A DNA stretch of 64,000 nt from Zhouia amylolytica (GTDB lineage Bacteria; Bacteroidota; Bacteroidia; Flavobacteriales; Flavobacteriaceae). The DNA lies in contig NZ_FPAG01000002.1 of assembly GCF_900116365.1 (NCBI RefSeq), positions 124,001-188,000 of the forward strand. The letters run 5' to 3'. Made by a program: the position numbers and the translations under genes. Position 1 is the stretch's first letter. Each line of letters begins with the position of its first letter. The notes below the pieces were generated by a model. The model had not been told where the DNA came from. It worked only from the letters and a program-made list of their open reading frames with translations, and searched no databases. This document shows positions 45,630 to 53,815 of the stretch, piece after piece.

Positions 45630-46148
45630 TTAGTATTCACTTGGAGCCTTTTTCATAATAAGACCTGCTATAAGTGATACGATAAACCCAAAGAAAAGAC
45701 TCATGATAAGAGCAATAGGGTAACCTATCCAGAAATAATTTTTGCTGGCTTCAATCTGCTTGTCAATTTCTTCACTGGTGAATTTGCCCATTTCGGTTAA
45801 TTTTGCTCGCTGCATCTCAGCGAATTTCTCCATAAAACTCGCATCAATTACATTTACTAATAGGTATTGGTATATTACACCTATAACCCCAGCGATTAGG
45901 GCAACCCCGATTCCAACTTTTAAAGCCTGAGATAATGTTAATACATTGTTGTTGGCCTTCCTGTATTGAAAAATTGCAATTGAAACTACAGCGGCCATGA
46001 TCACAATTCCGATAATGCCTGCGGCAGTGTTTTGTTCGTAGTGCATGTCTAAAGAAAATAGCATTAGACTAAAAACAATACTAATTGCACCAAGAATTAA
46101 TCCGAATCTTAAAGCAAATTTGCCTGTCTTTGGTTGAGTGTTCTCCAT
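45630..46148 (-). CDS. DUF4199 family membrane protein
   Basis: A small integral membrane protein of 172 residues with four helices: FALRFGLILGAISIVFSL near the start, GIIGIVIMAAVVSIAIF, VGIGVALIAGVIGVIYQ and a C-terminal pair of short ones. The pattern F-x-L-x-x-G-x-x-L-G-x-x-S and the central charged loop match DUF4199, a family common in Bacteroidota and of unknown function. It is 41 bp upstream of the GT2 gene on the same strand, so it may be in the same operon. Confidence 0.85.
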   Translation of the reverse strand: MENTQPKTGKFALRFGLILGAISIVFSLMLFSLDMHYEQNTAAGIIGIVIMAAVVSIAIFQYRKANNNVLTLSQALKVGIGVALIAGVIGVIYQYLLVNVIDASFMEKFAEMQRAKLTEMGKFTSEEIDKQIEASKNYFWIGYPIALIMSLFFGFIVSLIAGLIMKKAPSEY

Positions 46149-46251
46149 GTTATATAATTAATTTGTTATGTGAAATTAGTAATAAACTCCGTACATTTGT
46201 TACACGAAAAGAAGAAATTTAAACTTATAGATGATTTTTTAAGCTAATGTG

Positions 46252-46281
46252 TTGTTAGTTTATAAAATATGCTTAAATTTG
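46252..46281 (+). promoter_or_regulatory. Promoter of rpmE2 (L31)
   Basis: TTG (46252-46254), 19 bp of spacer, then TAAATTTG (46274-46281), a full match to the Bacteroidota -33/-7 pattern. The start codon is 50 bp downstream. Confidence 0.7.
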
Positions 46282-46330
46282 CACCTCTGAAAATTCGACA
46301 AACGTAATAAGCGATAATAAAATTAAGGCG

Positions 46331-46582
46331 ATGAAAAAAGGTATACATCCAGAAGGTTATAGATTAGTGGCATTTAAAGATATGTCTAACGACGATGTTT
46401 TTATCACTAAGTCTGCAGCAGAATCTAAAGAGACTATTGATGTGGATGGTGTTGAGTATCCATTGATCAAATTAGAAATATCTAGAACTTCACACCCTTT
46501 CTATACTGGTAAGGCTAAATTAGTAGATACAGCTGGTCGTATCGATAAATTTAAAAACAAATACGCTAAATTCAAGAAATAA
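46331..46582 (+). CDS. rpmE2: 50S ribosomal protein L31 type B
   Basis: A ribosomal protein of 83 residues, starting MKKGIHPEGYRLVAFKDMSN and containing the SHPFYTGK motif and a basic C-terminus. It is the long, zinc-free form of L31 (no CxxC), which in many bacteria replaces the zinc-binding paralogue when zinc is scarce. Here it has its own strong promoter and terminator, and no zinc-form copy is seen in the window, so it may simply be the main L31. Confidence 0.97.
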   Translation: MKKGIHPEGYRLVAFKDMSNDDVFITKSAAESKETIDVDGVEYPLIKLEISRTSHPFYTGKAKLVDTAGRIDKFKNKYAKFKK

Positions 46583-46608
46583 GCGTTTTTTACAATATCA
46601 TAAAATTA

Positions 46609-46637
46609 AAACCTCTGAATTTTCAGAGGTTTTTTTA
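46609..46637 (+). terminator. Terminator after rpmE2
   Basis: Stem AAACCTCTGAA / TTCAGAGGTTT with a two-base loop, followed by a run of T, 26 bp after the stop. Confidence 0.9.
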
Positions 46638-46728
46638 TTTCATAAGAAAAAGGTGTCCTTAAAGTAAGGTTAAAGTGATGTCTATTTTTTATTTTTGATT
46701 AATAAATTACATCTAAGTTGTAAGCCGT

Positions 46729-47904
46729 ATGAACTATATTTTATTCGACGGACCGGCAAGAAATGCTTTGTTGCCTTTCACCTATACACGTCCTGTTGCC
46801 GATATTCGTATTGGAATCTTAACCATTCGTGAAAAGTGGGAAAAATATCTTGGGTATACCACTACTACTATTACAGAAGAGTATCTGTCTGAAAAATACC
46901 CTATGGTAGAAATGGAGCATAATGTATTAATAAACTCTTCGGTTCTTCCAAATGAGAAATTGGTTGAAATGGTGAAGAACCTACGGAATAATCAGGCTAT
47001 TTTTTATGAGGATGATGTGGTTGCTTTTTACACTTCAGACACTCAGGAAGAAATTGATTTGGAGTCATATGAAGTTGTTGAATATCATGGTGAGCTGATT
47101 ACTGTTGAGCATACCTGGGATATTTTTAGTAAAAACGGTGCAGCAATAGAGGCTGATTTTGAATTGATGACAAAAGACCGTAAAAGTATTCCAATTTCCA
47201 ATACCAATAATGTTGTTTGTGCTGAGAATATATTTTTGGAAGAAGGGGCTCAGGTTGAATTTTGTACCTTAAATGCCTCTACAGGTCCTATTTATATTGG
47301 TAAGGATGCTCTTGTTATGGAAGGGAGTATGATTCGTGGAGGATTTGCCCTGGGTGATGAGGCTGTACTGAAAATGGGTACTCGAATATATGGACCAACA
47401 ACCATCGGGCCACATTGCAAGGGAGGAGGCGAAATAACCAATTCGGTTATGTTTGCGAATTCGAATAAAGGTCATGAGGGGTATCTAGGGAATTCCGTTT
47501 TGGGTGAATGGTGCAATATTGGAGCGGATACAAATACTTCTAATCTTAAAAATAATTACGATCAGGTAAGAGTCTGGAGTTATGAGACAGAGGGGTTTGC
47601 CAGAACCGGACTTCAGTTTTGTGGACTGACAATGGGAGATCATAGTAAGTGTGGGATTAATACCATGTTTAATACTGGGACTGTTATTGGAGTAAGTGCA
47701 AATATTTTTGGTAGTGGATTCCCTCGAAATTTTATACCTAGCTTTAGTTGGGGAGGTGCTAGTGGATTTTCTACGTATTTACCTAAAAAGGCTTTTGAAA
47801 CATCCAGGGTAGTGATGAAACGAAGAGGTATTGAGTTTACTGAGCAAGAGGCTGCAATACTTGAATTTGTTTTTGAAGAAACAAAAAAGTATAGGAAAAA
47901 CTAA
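46729..47904 (+). CDS. GlmU-like sugar-nucleotide enzyme of the alternative Bacteroidota type
   Basis: A protein of 391 residues. The N-terminal part (MNYILFDGPARNALLPFTYTRPVADIRIGI) is the alternative GlmU type without the classical L-A-A-G-x-G-T-R-M nucleotide loop. From about residue 150 it has left-handed beta-helix hexapeptides (PIYIGKDALVMEGSMIRGG, then GEWCNIGADTNTSNLKNN near residue 265), as in GlmU acetyltransferases. It probably works in UDP-GlcNAc synthesis. It is 146 bp downstream of rpmE2 behind that gene's terminator, with a TATTTTTG -7 element at 46690. Confidence 0.88.
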   Translation: MNYILFDGPARNALLPFTYTRPVADIRIGILTIREKWEKYLGYTTTTITEEYLSEKYPMVEMEHNVLINSSVLPNEKLVEMVKNLRNNQAIFYEDDVVAFYTSDTQEEIDLESYEVVEYHGELITVEHTWDIFSKNGAAIEADFELMTKDRKSIPISNTNNVVCAENIFLEEGAQVEFCTLNASTGPIYIGKDALVMEGSMIRGGFALGDEAVLKMGTRIYGPTTIGPHCKGGGEITNSVMFANSNKGHEGYLGNSVLGEWCNIGADTNTSNLKNNYDQVRVWSYETEGFARTGLQFCGLTMGDHSKCGINTMFNTGTVIGVSANIFGSGFPRNFIPSFSWGGASGFSTYLPKKAFETSRVVMKRRGIEFTEQEAAILEFVFEETKKYRKN

Positions 47905-48194
47905 CAAGCCGGAATTGGCCGATCGCGTGTTTTAATTAAGCAGCACATCGAATTTTCGAACCACAGGAGATAATTCCTATTGCTCTAAATGAAAAAAATC
48001 CAGATTGTCCTTGGTTCGTATTTTAGTGTCTAATCTTTAACGATAATATTTTATTAAGCAAGACTGGTTGAGTTGTTTTATGTTTACTTGTCACGGAATC
48101 AATTTGTTAGGTGTGGATGATCTGTAAAGATATTTATTACGAAATGTGATGAAATTATATTTTTCCGGAGTTAGGGTGGTTTTGAATCATCCTT
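47905..48194. other. Intergenic region without a recognisable gene
   Basis: 290 bp between the GlmU-like gene and a small convergent gene. I see no clear hairpin with T-tract, tRNA or reading frame of note. There may be one or more degraded sequences, but nothing I can name. Confidence 0.4.
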
Positions 48195-48494
48195 TTATTT
48201 AAAGAGAAGGAAAATGCTTAGGATAAGGATGGTTAGACCTATCAACACCATAATTATAAGGATATTTCGTTTATGTTGCTGCTTTTTTTTCTTTTGATTT
48301 AATTTGAGGTTTTGTATTAAAAGTTCTTTTCTGTTTAATTTTTGACTCTCTTGTTTTTTGGTTAGTAAACTGCCGTATTGTTCTAGTCGGCTAAGTTTGC
48401 CGAGGGGTGTTCTGTTCTTTTTTTTCTGAACAGTTTTTGATATTGCATTCGATCTCCCAGACATAATCATTAGAACTTTAGGAGTTGAATACAT
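48195..48494 (-). CDS. Small basic membrane-anchored protein of unknown function
   Basis: An unrecognised protein of 99 residues with a very basic N-terminal part (runs of Lys/Arg and Gln, such as QKKKKQQHKR near residue 75) and one C-terminal membrane helix (about 76-98, ILIIMVLIGLTILILSIF). It would be a tail-anchored protein with a cytoplasmic basic domain. Starts at 48494, 48470 or 48464 are all possible; MSGRSNAISK at 48464 looks a plausible N-terminus. It lies 36 bp downstream of the solute-binding lipoprotein gene on the same strand. Confidence 0.6.
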   Translation of the reverse strand: MYSTPKVLMIMSGRSNAISKTVQKKKNRTPLGKLSRLEQYGSLLTKKQESQKLNRKELLIQNLKLNQKKKKQQHKRNILIIMVLIGLTILILSIFLLFK

Positions 48495-48530
48495 TAAGTT
48501 ACGAAAAAAAAACTAAAACAAACCTACGAT

Positions 48531-50171
48531 CTATTTTTTTGCCGGGACTTTAGAAACCTTTTTTAAGTTTAGCATATTTAACGGATTAGCGTTTAAACCT
48601 TTAAGGTTTTTATGGGTAAATCGAATGGCTTCGTCATAGTATAGAGGTACAACAGGAGCTTTACTTATTACCAGGCTATCCATTTTTTTATATAAAATTG
48701 TGCGAATAGAATCGTTGGGTTCTTTTAAGGCTTTTTGATACCACTTGTCGAATGTGTCATCTGAAAAATGAGTGTAGTTCGGTCCGTTTGGAGCAAAATT
48801 TTTGCTGTAAAAAAGGGAGAGGTAATTTTCTGCATCTGGATAATCGGCTACCCAACTTGCTCTGAATACGGCAAGTTTTCCTGTAGCCTTGCTTTGTCTC
48901 AGGGTTGACGACGGGACAACATTGATATTGATGATTAATCCAATTTTTTCAACTTCCCGTTGTATATATTCACAAACATCTAAATAGTTGGCATCTGTGG
49001 TGATGGTTATTTCGGGTTGAGAAATACCTGTTTCTTTTTTATATCTATTTATTAGTTCTTTGGCTATTTCAGGTTGATAGCTGTATCCTATATTAGTATT
49101 ATGACCCGACAGTCCTTTTGGGATAAATCCATTTTCTGCTGGGGTGCCAATACCGTTGCGTAAATATTTAATCATTTTTTTTCGGTCGAAACCGTAATTA
49201 AGTGCCTTGCGAATAAGGATGGATTGGGTTTCTTTTGTGTCACCCTCCATATAAATTCCAAGATATTCGGTGTTCAAATACGGAGCGGTTACGATGCGTA
49301 CCCAATCTCTGTATTGAGGTTGTAATTCTCCTGTTGTGCTCAAAAGTTCATCTTTGTAAGAAGCATCTAAATAATTTAAGAAATCAATATTACCCTGAAC
49401 AAATTGTAGAAATTCACTTTGTTTGTCAGGCAAAAAAGTAATCGCTACTGCTTCGAGATAGGGAAGTGCTTTACCACTTTGATCCTTTTCGAAATAAAGT
49501 TCATTTTTTCTAAATACCAGTTTTACGTTTTCTTCCCATAATTTAAATTTAAATGGTCCGGTACCAATGGGGTTTCTTCTAAATTCCTGACCGTAATGTT
49601 CTACAATTTCTTCTGGTACCACCGAGCAGTACTTGGTGGTTAAGAGGCCTACAAAGGCCGGAAATGCTTGTTTTAATTGGATGGTGAAGGTGGTGTCGTT
49701 TTCAGCTTTAAAGTCATCTACATTATTTAATACCCATTTACCGGGTGAAGCTAATTCAGGGTCTAAAAGTCGATTAAAGCTATATTCGAAATCGTATGCA
49801 GTAACAAGCCGGGTGCTGTCTTTTCCGAATAAGGGATGTTTGTGGAAATATACATCATGTCGAAGCGTAAACTTATAGGTGAGTGCATCCTCAGAGACGG
49901 TCCATTTTTTAGCAATACCAGGGGTTATGAGGAGGGAATCATCAAGTTCTACCAATCCGTTAAATAACTGATTAACCGCCCATATATCGCTATTTACCCT
50001 GGCAAATGCAGGATCCAGAGACAGGATATTCATATGTTCGTTATATCTAAAGACGAGATGGTCGTAATTGTTTCTATTTTGTTTTTTGCATGAAATGAAT
50101 AGTGCAACAATGCAACTTATTGATATGAACGTAATTAGATTGGGAAAGCTGTTAAGTCTATATTTTATCAT
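48531..50171 (-). CDS. Family 5 extracellular solute-binding lipoprotein (oligopeptide type)
   Basis: A protein of 546 residues with a lipoprotein signal (FISC near residue 28) and the SBP_bac_5 pattern: LDPAFARVNSDIWAVNQLFNGLVELD near the start, KKWTVSEDALTYKFTLR, GTGPFKF, RKALNYGFDRKKM and ASWVADYPDAENYLSLFYS near residue 440. This DppA/OppA-like family binds peptides, nickel or glycans. No permease or ATPase subunits lie nearby, so its transporter must be encoded elsewhere, or it works as a binding protein alone. The assigned family is firm. Confidence 0.9.
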   Translation of the reverse strand: MIKYRLNSFPNLITFISISCIVALFISCKKQNRNNYDHLVFRYNEHMNILSLDPAFARVNSDIWAVNQLFNGLVELDDSLLITPGIAKKWTVSEDALTYKFTLRHDVYFHKHPLFGKDSTRLVTAYDFEYSFNRLLDPELASPGKWVLNNVDDFKAENDTTFTIQLKQAFPAFVGLLTTKYCSVVPEEIVEHYGQEFRRNPIGTGPFKFKLWEENVKLVFRKNELYFEKDQSGKALPYLEAVAITFLPDKQSEFLQFVQGNIDFLNYLDASYKDELLSTTGELQPQYRDWVRIVTAPYLNTEYLGIYMEGDTKETQSILIRKALNYGFDRKKMIKYLRNGIGTPAENGFIPKGLSGHNTNIGYSYQPEIAKELINRYKKETGISQPEITITTDANYLDVCEYIQREVEKIGLIININVVPSSTLRQSKATGKLAVFRASWVADYPDAENYLSLFYSKNFAPNGPNYTHFSDDTFDKWYQKALKEPNDSIRTILYKKMDSLVISKAPVVPLYYDEAIRFTHKNLKGLNANPLNMLNLKKVSKVPAKK

Positions 50172-50186
50172 ACAAGAATTAGTTGG

Positions 50187-50212
50187 TATATTTGCACTCC
50201 CAAAAAGGAGTG
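50187..50212 (+). promoter_or_regulatory. -7 element and short inverted repeat before mtaB
   Basis: TATATTTG (50187-50194) fits the -7 consensus. It is followed at once by CACTCC-CAAAAA-GGAGTG (50195-50212), a small inverted repeat covering the expected start of transcription. The -33 element is weak. Confidence 0.45.
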
Positions 50213-50263
50213 ATCTCTTTTATTGATGATGTAAATATAATTAGATAGCGAAATAAGTTCGCC

Positions 50264-51601
50264 ATGGAAAGAAAAAAAGTAGCTTTTTATACATTAGGAT
50301 GTAAACTGAATTTTTCAGAAACGTCTACCATTGCCCGGAGTTTTCAGAATGAAGGTTTTGATCGAGTGGATTTTGAGGAAAAGGCAGATATATATGTAAT
50401 TAACACTTGCTCAGTTACTGAAAATGCCGATAGGCAATTTAAGCGTATCGTTAAACAGGCGCAAAAAATAAACGCAGATGCTTTTGTGGCTGCAGTTGGT
50501 TGTTATGCTCAGCTTAAACCAGAGGAATTGGCAGATGTTGAAGGGGTTGATTTAGTGCTTGGAGCTACTGAAAAGTTTAAAATTACTGATTATTTGAATG
50601 ATCTTTCCAAGAATGACTTTGGTGAAGTACATTCGTGCGAAATTGAAGATGCTGATTTTTATGTGGGGAGTTATTCTATTGGTGACAGGACAAGGGCTTT
50701 TTTAAAAGTTCAGGACGGCTGTGATTACAAGTGTACTTATTGTACAATTCCACTAGCTCGAGGAATTTCCCGAAGTGATACTTTGGATAATGTACTGAAG
50801 AATGCTCGTGAAATATCTGAACAAAACATCAAAGAAATAGTTTTAACTGGTGTGAATATCGGGGATTACGGTAAGGGGGAATTTGGTAATAAACGCCACG
50901 AGCATACCTTTCTTGATTTGGTAAAGGCTCTGGATGAAGTAGATGGTATAGAGCGTTTAAGGATTTCATCGATTGAGCCTAACCTGCTAAAGGATGAGAC
51001 GATTACAGTTGTGTCGCAATCAAGAGCATTTGTACCTCATTTTCATATTCCATTACAAAGTGGTAGCAATGATCTTCTGAAGAAAATGAAGCGCCGATAT
51101 CTACGGGAATTATACGTAGACCGGGTACGTAAAATAAAAGAGTTGATGCCGCATGCATGTATAGGCGTTGACGTGATTGTGGGTTTTCCCGGGGAAACCG
51201 ATGCGCATTTTTTAGAAACCTATCACTTTTTGAATGATCTGGATATTTCATACCTTCATGTTTTTACCTATTCGGAGCGAGATAATACAGAAGCGGCTAG
51301 CATGGAGGGAAGTGTAGATAAGAAGGTGAGATCAAAGCGCAGTAAAATGTTGAGAGGTTTGTCAGCTAAAAAACGTCGGGCTTTTTATGAAAGTCAATTA
51401 GGAACCACCCGAACAGTACTATTTGAGGGAGAAAATAAAGAGGGGTATATTTATGGCTTTACAGAAAATTACGTAAAAGTCAAAGCTCCGTGGAATCCCG
51501 AATTGGTCAATACGCTTCACGAGGTCAAACTGAAAAAGATCGACGATGATGGAATGGTAAGGTTTGATTTTGTTACAAATACAGAAACTGTAAAGGCATA
51601 A
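50264..51601 (+). CDS. mtaB: tRNA (N6-L-threonylcarbamoyladenosine(37)-C2)-methylthiotransferase MtaB
   Basis: A radical SAM methylthiotransferase of 445 residues that modifies t6A37 of tRNAs reading ANN codons. The N-terminal UPF0004 domain has three cluster cysteines (GCKLN, TCSVTENADRQ, GCYAQ), and the radical SAM cluster motif is CDYKCTYC near residue 155. A C-terminal TRAM domain follows (about 375-440). Residues and length point to MtaB rather than MiaB or RimO, whose N-terminal patterns differ. It is transcribed alone and ends at a strong bidirectional terminator. Confidence 0.94.
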   Translation: MERKKVAFYTLGCKLNFSETSTIARSFQNEGFDRVDFEEKADIYVINTCSVTENADRQFKRIVKQAQKINADAFVAAVGCYAQLKPEELADVEGVDLVLGATEKFKITDYLNDLSKNDFGEVHSCEIEDADFYVGSYSIGDRTRAFLKVQDGCDYKCTYCTIPLARGISRSDTLDNVLKNAREISEQNIKEIVLTGVNIGDYGKGEFGNKRHEHTFLDLVKALDEVDGIERLRISSIEPNLLKDETITVVSQSRAFVPHFHIPLQSGSNDLLKKMKRRYLRELYVDRVRKIKELMPHACIGVDVIVGFPGETDAHFLETYHFLNDLDISYLHVFTYSERDNTEAASMEGSVDKKVRSKRSKMLRGLSAKKRRAFYESQLGTTRTVLFEGENKEGYIYGFTENYVKVKAPWNPELVNTLHEVKLKKIDDDGMVRFDFVTNTETVKA

Positions 51602-51639
51602 AAAAAAGGAGTTAATTTTGAGGTTAACTCCTTTTTTTT
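51602..51639. terminator. Bidirectional terminator between mtaB and the GNAT-like gene
   Basis: Stem AAGGAGTTAA / TTAACTCCTT with an 8-nt loop, A-run before and T-run after, between two convergent genes. Confidence 0.88.
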
Positions 51640-51642
51640 GGT

Positions 51643-51939
51643 TTAAATTCTTATCCCTACAGGTAAAAGGTCCTTGTATTCTTTGTGTTTTCTCAAAAAC
51701 CCAGCAATTTCAGGAGCGGTAGGGACAACTTTCAAATTTTGTTCTTCAATGTGCTTAAGCACAGCCTTAATAAAATTGTCTTTAAACGCTACATCGGTAA
51801 CCTCTTCTGGAATCACCATTTTTGTTAAGAAAATTTTTCTTTCCTGTAGAGCGTATTCGATTTTAGCCAAAACTCCATCAGTGGTTGTTTCGAATTGGCG
51901 TAAAAAATCATTGTCTGTAATAGAAACATCATTCATCAT
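51643..51939 (-). CDS. GNAT-like protein of the YjdJ type with degenerate acetyl-CoA loop
   Basis: A protein of 98 residues. The pattern matches small GNAT proteins of the YjdJ/COG2388 kind: a beta-strand pair (LAKIEYALQERKIFLTKMVIPEE), a helix (FIKAVLKHIEEQNLKVVPTAPEIAGFLRKHKEYKDLL). In active members the strand-4/helix-3 junction reads P-x-x-x-R-G-x-G-I/V-A; here it is EEVTDVAFKDN, so the pyrophosphate-binding loop seems lost. An acetyltransferase role is therefore uncertain. It is a single gene convergent with mtaB. Confidence 0.75.
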   Translation of the reverse strand: MMNDVSITDNDFLRQFETTTDGVLAKIEYALQERKIFLTKMVIPEEVTDVAFKDNFIKAVLKHIEEQNLKVVPTAPEIAGFLRKHKEYKDLLPVGIRI

Positions 51940-52134
51940 TTGAGGGATTTAGATCTATTTATCAAAATTAATAAGAATAATAGTGTATTTGAACAGTTTT
52001 ATTATCTGTCTTATACTATAGTTAATCATTCGTTGTTAAAGCTTAAAATTGATGGTTTGGAAAAGAATTAGCTACTTTTGTTGGTGCAAAATTACTAAAA
52101 AAATAGATAAGACCCTATTTTACATTAAATTAAC

Positions 52135-52806
52135 ATGGTTAAACCAGTAGAAAAAGTTCCAGTTTACTTAATGCCTGGTATGGCAGCCAGTTCTTTGATA
52201 TTTAAAAATATAAAGTTACCTGAAGACAGGTTTGATTGTCATTACTTAGAATGGATCATCCCTGAAAAGGGAGAGTCTTTACAAGAATATGCCAGTCGGA
52301 TGTCGCAATATATTAAGCATAAGGACCCTGTTTTAATTGGAGTTTCATTCGGGGGAATACTTGTTCAGGAAATGGCAAAAATAATTCCGGTAAGGAAGTT
52401 AATCGTGATATCTAGTGTGAAAAGTACTAAAGAGTTACCTAAGAGAATGCTATTTGCGAGATATACCAATGCTCACAAAATTTTACCGACAGGACTGGCA
52501 AATAATATTGAATTGTTGGCGAAATATGCCTTTGGGGATGTCGTTACTAAAAGACTTGATCTATATCAACAATATTTATCTGTAAGAGATAAATATTATT
52601 TGGATTGGTCTATTGATAAAGTAGTAAATTGGAAACAAGAAAAACCGCTTCCAGACGTTGTTCATATACACGGAGAAAAAGATGCAGTATTCCCAAGGGC
52701 TTATATAGATGATTGTATAGAGGTTCCGGGAGGAACTCATGTAATGATTATTAATAGATTTAAATGGTTTAACGAGAATTTACCCAGATTAATATTAGAG
52801 GAGTGA
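52135..52806 (+). CDS. Alpha/beta hydrolase
   Basis: A protein of 223 residues with an alpha/beta hydrolase fold. The nucleophile elbow is GVSFGGIL near residue 76, the acid is probably in HGEKDAVFP near residue 180, and the catalytic His in GGTHVMI near residue 202, so a Ser-Asp-His triad can be assigned. There is no signal peptide. Upstream, TACTTTTG (52073-52080) with a TTG 21 bp before it could be the promoter. The substrate is unknown. It precedes a lytic transglycosylase by 58 bp on the same strand. Confidence 0.88.
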   Translation: MVKPVEKVPVYLMPGMAASSLIFKNIKLPEDRFDCHYLEWIIPEKGESLQEYASRMSQYIKHKDPVLIGVSFGGILVQEMAKIIPVRKLIVISSVKSTKELPKRMLFARYTNAHKILPTGLANNIELLAKYAFGDVVTKRLDLYQQYLSVRDKYYLDWSIDKVVNWKQEKPLPDVVHIHGEKDAVFPRAYIDDCIEVPGGTHVMIINRFKWFNENLPRLILEE

Positions 52807-52864
52807 AACGCTTTTGTATCTTTACTCTACAAAGATTTTTTAAGAAATAATATTAAATTTCAAA

Positions 52865-53815
52865 ATGAAGTACGTAAAGTTTTTTTTAATGAGTGTTGGA
52901 GCTATAGTAGTAGCAAGTATGTTTATAAATGCAGCTCAATCAGAGCAGGAGTTTGAGTCGGTTGTAGGTAAGGACTCGGTTTTATTAAACGAAAAAACAA
53001 AAGATTATAATGTATATGCTTTAGATCTTCCTGAGAAGATAGACTTTGCAGGAGAAGAAGTGCCACTCTCTGATCCGGATGTTTGGGAACGTCTGGACAG
53101 GGAATTATTGGTAAATACTTATTGGCAATCTAACGGGTTGTTATTGATTAAAAGGGCCAACAAGTATTTTCCAATCATAGAGCCAATTCTGAAGAAACAT
53201 GGTGTTCCAGATGATTTTAAATATTTAGCAGTTATTGAAAGTGGCTTACAAAATGTAGTTTCACCGGCAAGAGCAACAGGGTTCTGGCAAATAATGAAGG
53301 GTACAGGAAAGGATTATGGGCTGGAGGTTAATGATAATGTTGATGAACGATATCATGTTGTAAAATCAACCGAAGCTGCCTGTGAGTATATAAAAGATGC
53401 TAAAGAAAAACTAGGGTCATGGACTCTGGCAGCAGCAGCCTACAATGCTGGAATGGCAGGTGTAACCAGACAATTGGATCGTCAGAAGGTAGCAGATTAT
53501 TACGATTTGTTACTTGGTGAAGAGACTAGAAGATATGTTTTTAGAATTCTGGCTATTAAAGAAATATTGTCAGATCCGAAAGCATATGGCTTTAATCTGG
53601 ATGAAAGCCATCTGTACAAGCATATTCCTACATATGAAGTACAGGTAGATACGCCTGTTACGGATTTTGCTGATTTTGCCAAAAAGTTTGACATTAACTA
53701 CAAGGTGTTGAAAATCCATAATCCCTGGTTGAGAGATTCGTATTTGAATAATGCATCAAGAAAGAAATATCAGATAGAAATTCCGGAAAAAGGATATTAT
53801 TCGAAAGCTAAATAG
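52865..53815 (+). CDS. Lytic transglycosylase (MltD/SLT-type) with C-terminal LysM-like part
   Basis: A protein of 316 residues with a signal peptide and an SLT domain: the catalytic Glu is in YLAVIESGLQNVVSPARATGFWQIM near residue 124, followed by the family pattern AAAAYNAGM near residue 196. A short C-terminal region (PVTDFADFAKKFDINYKVLKIHNPWL) looks LysM-like. It cleaves peptidoglycan glycan chains. The stop codon overlaps the start of the cardiolipin synthase gene (TAGTG), so the two are coupled. Confidence 0.93.
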   Translation: MKYVKFFLMSVGAIVVASMFINAAQSEQEFESVVGKDSVLLNEKTKDYNVYALDLPEKIDFAGEEVPLSDPDVWERLDRELLVNTYWQSNGLLLIKRANKYFPIIEPILKKHGVPDDFKYLAVIESGLQNVVSPARATGFWQIMKGTGKDYGLEVNDNVDERYHVVKSTEAACEYIKDAKEKLGSWTLAAAAYNAGMAGVTRQLDRQKVADYYDLLLGEETRRYVFRILAIKEILSDPKAYGFNLDESHLYKHIPTYEVQVDTPVTDFADFAKKFDINYKVLKIHNPWLRDSYLNNASRKKYQIEIPEKGYYSKAK

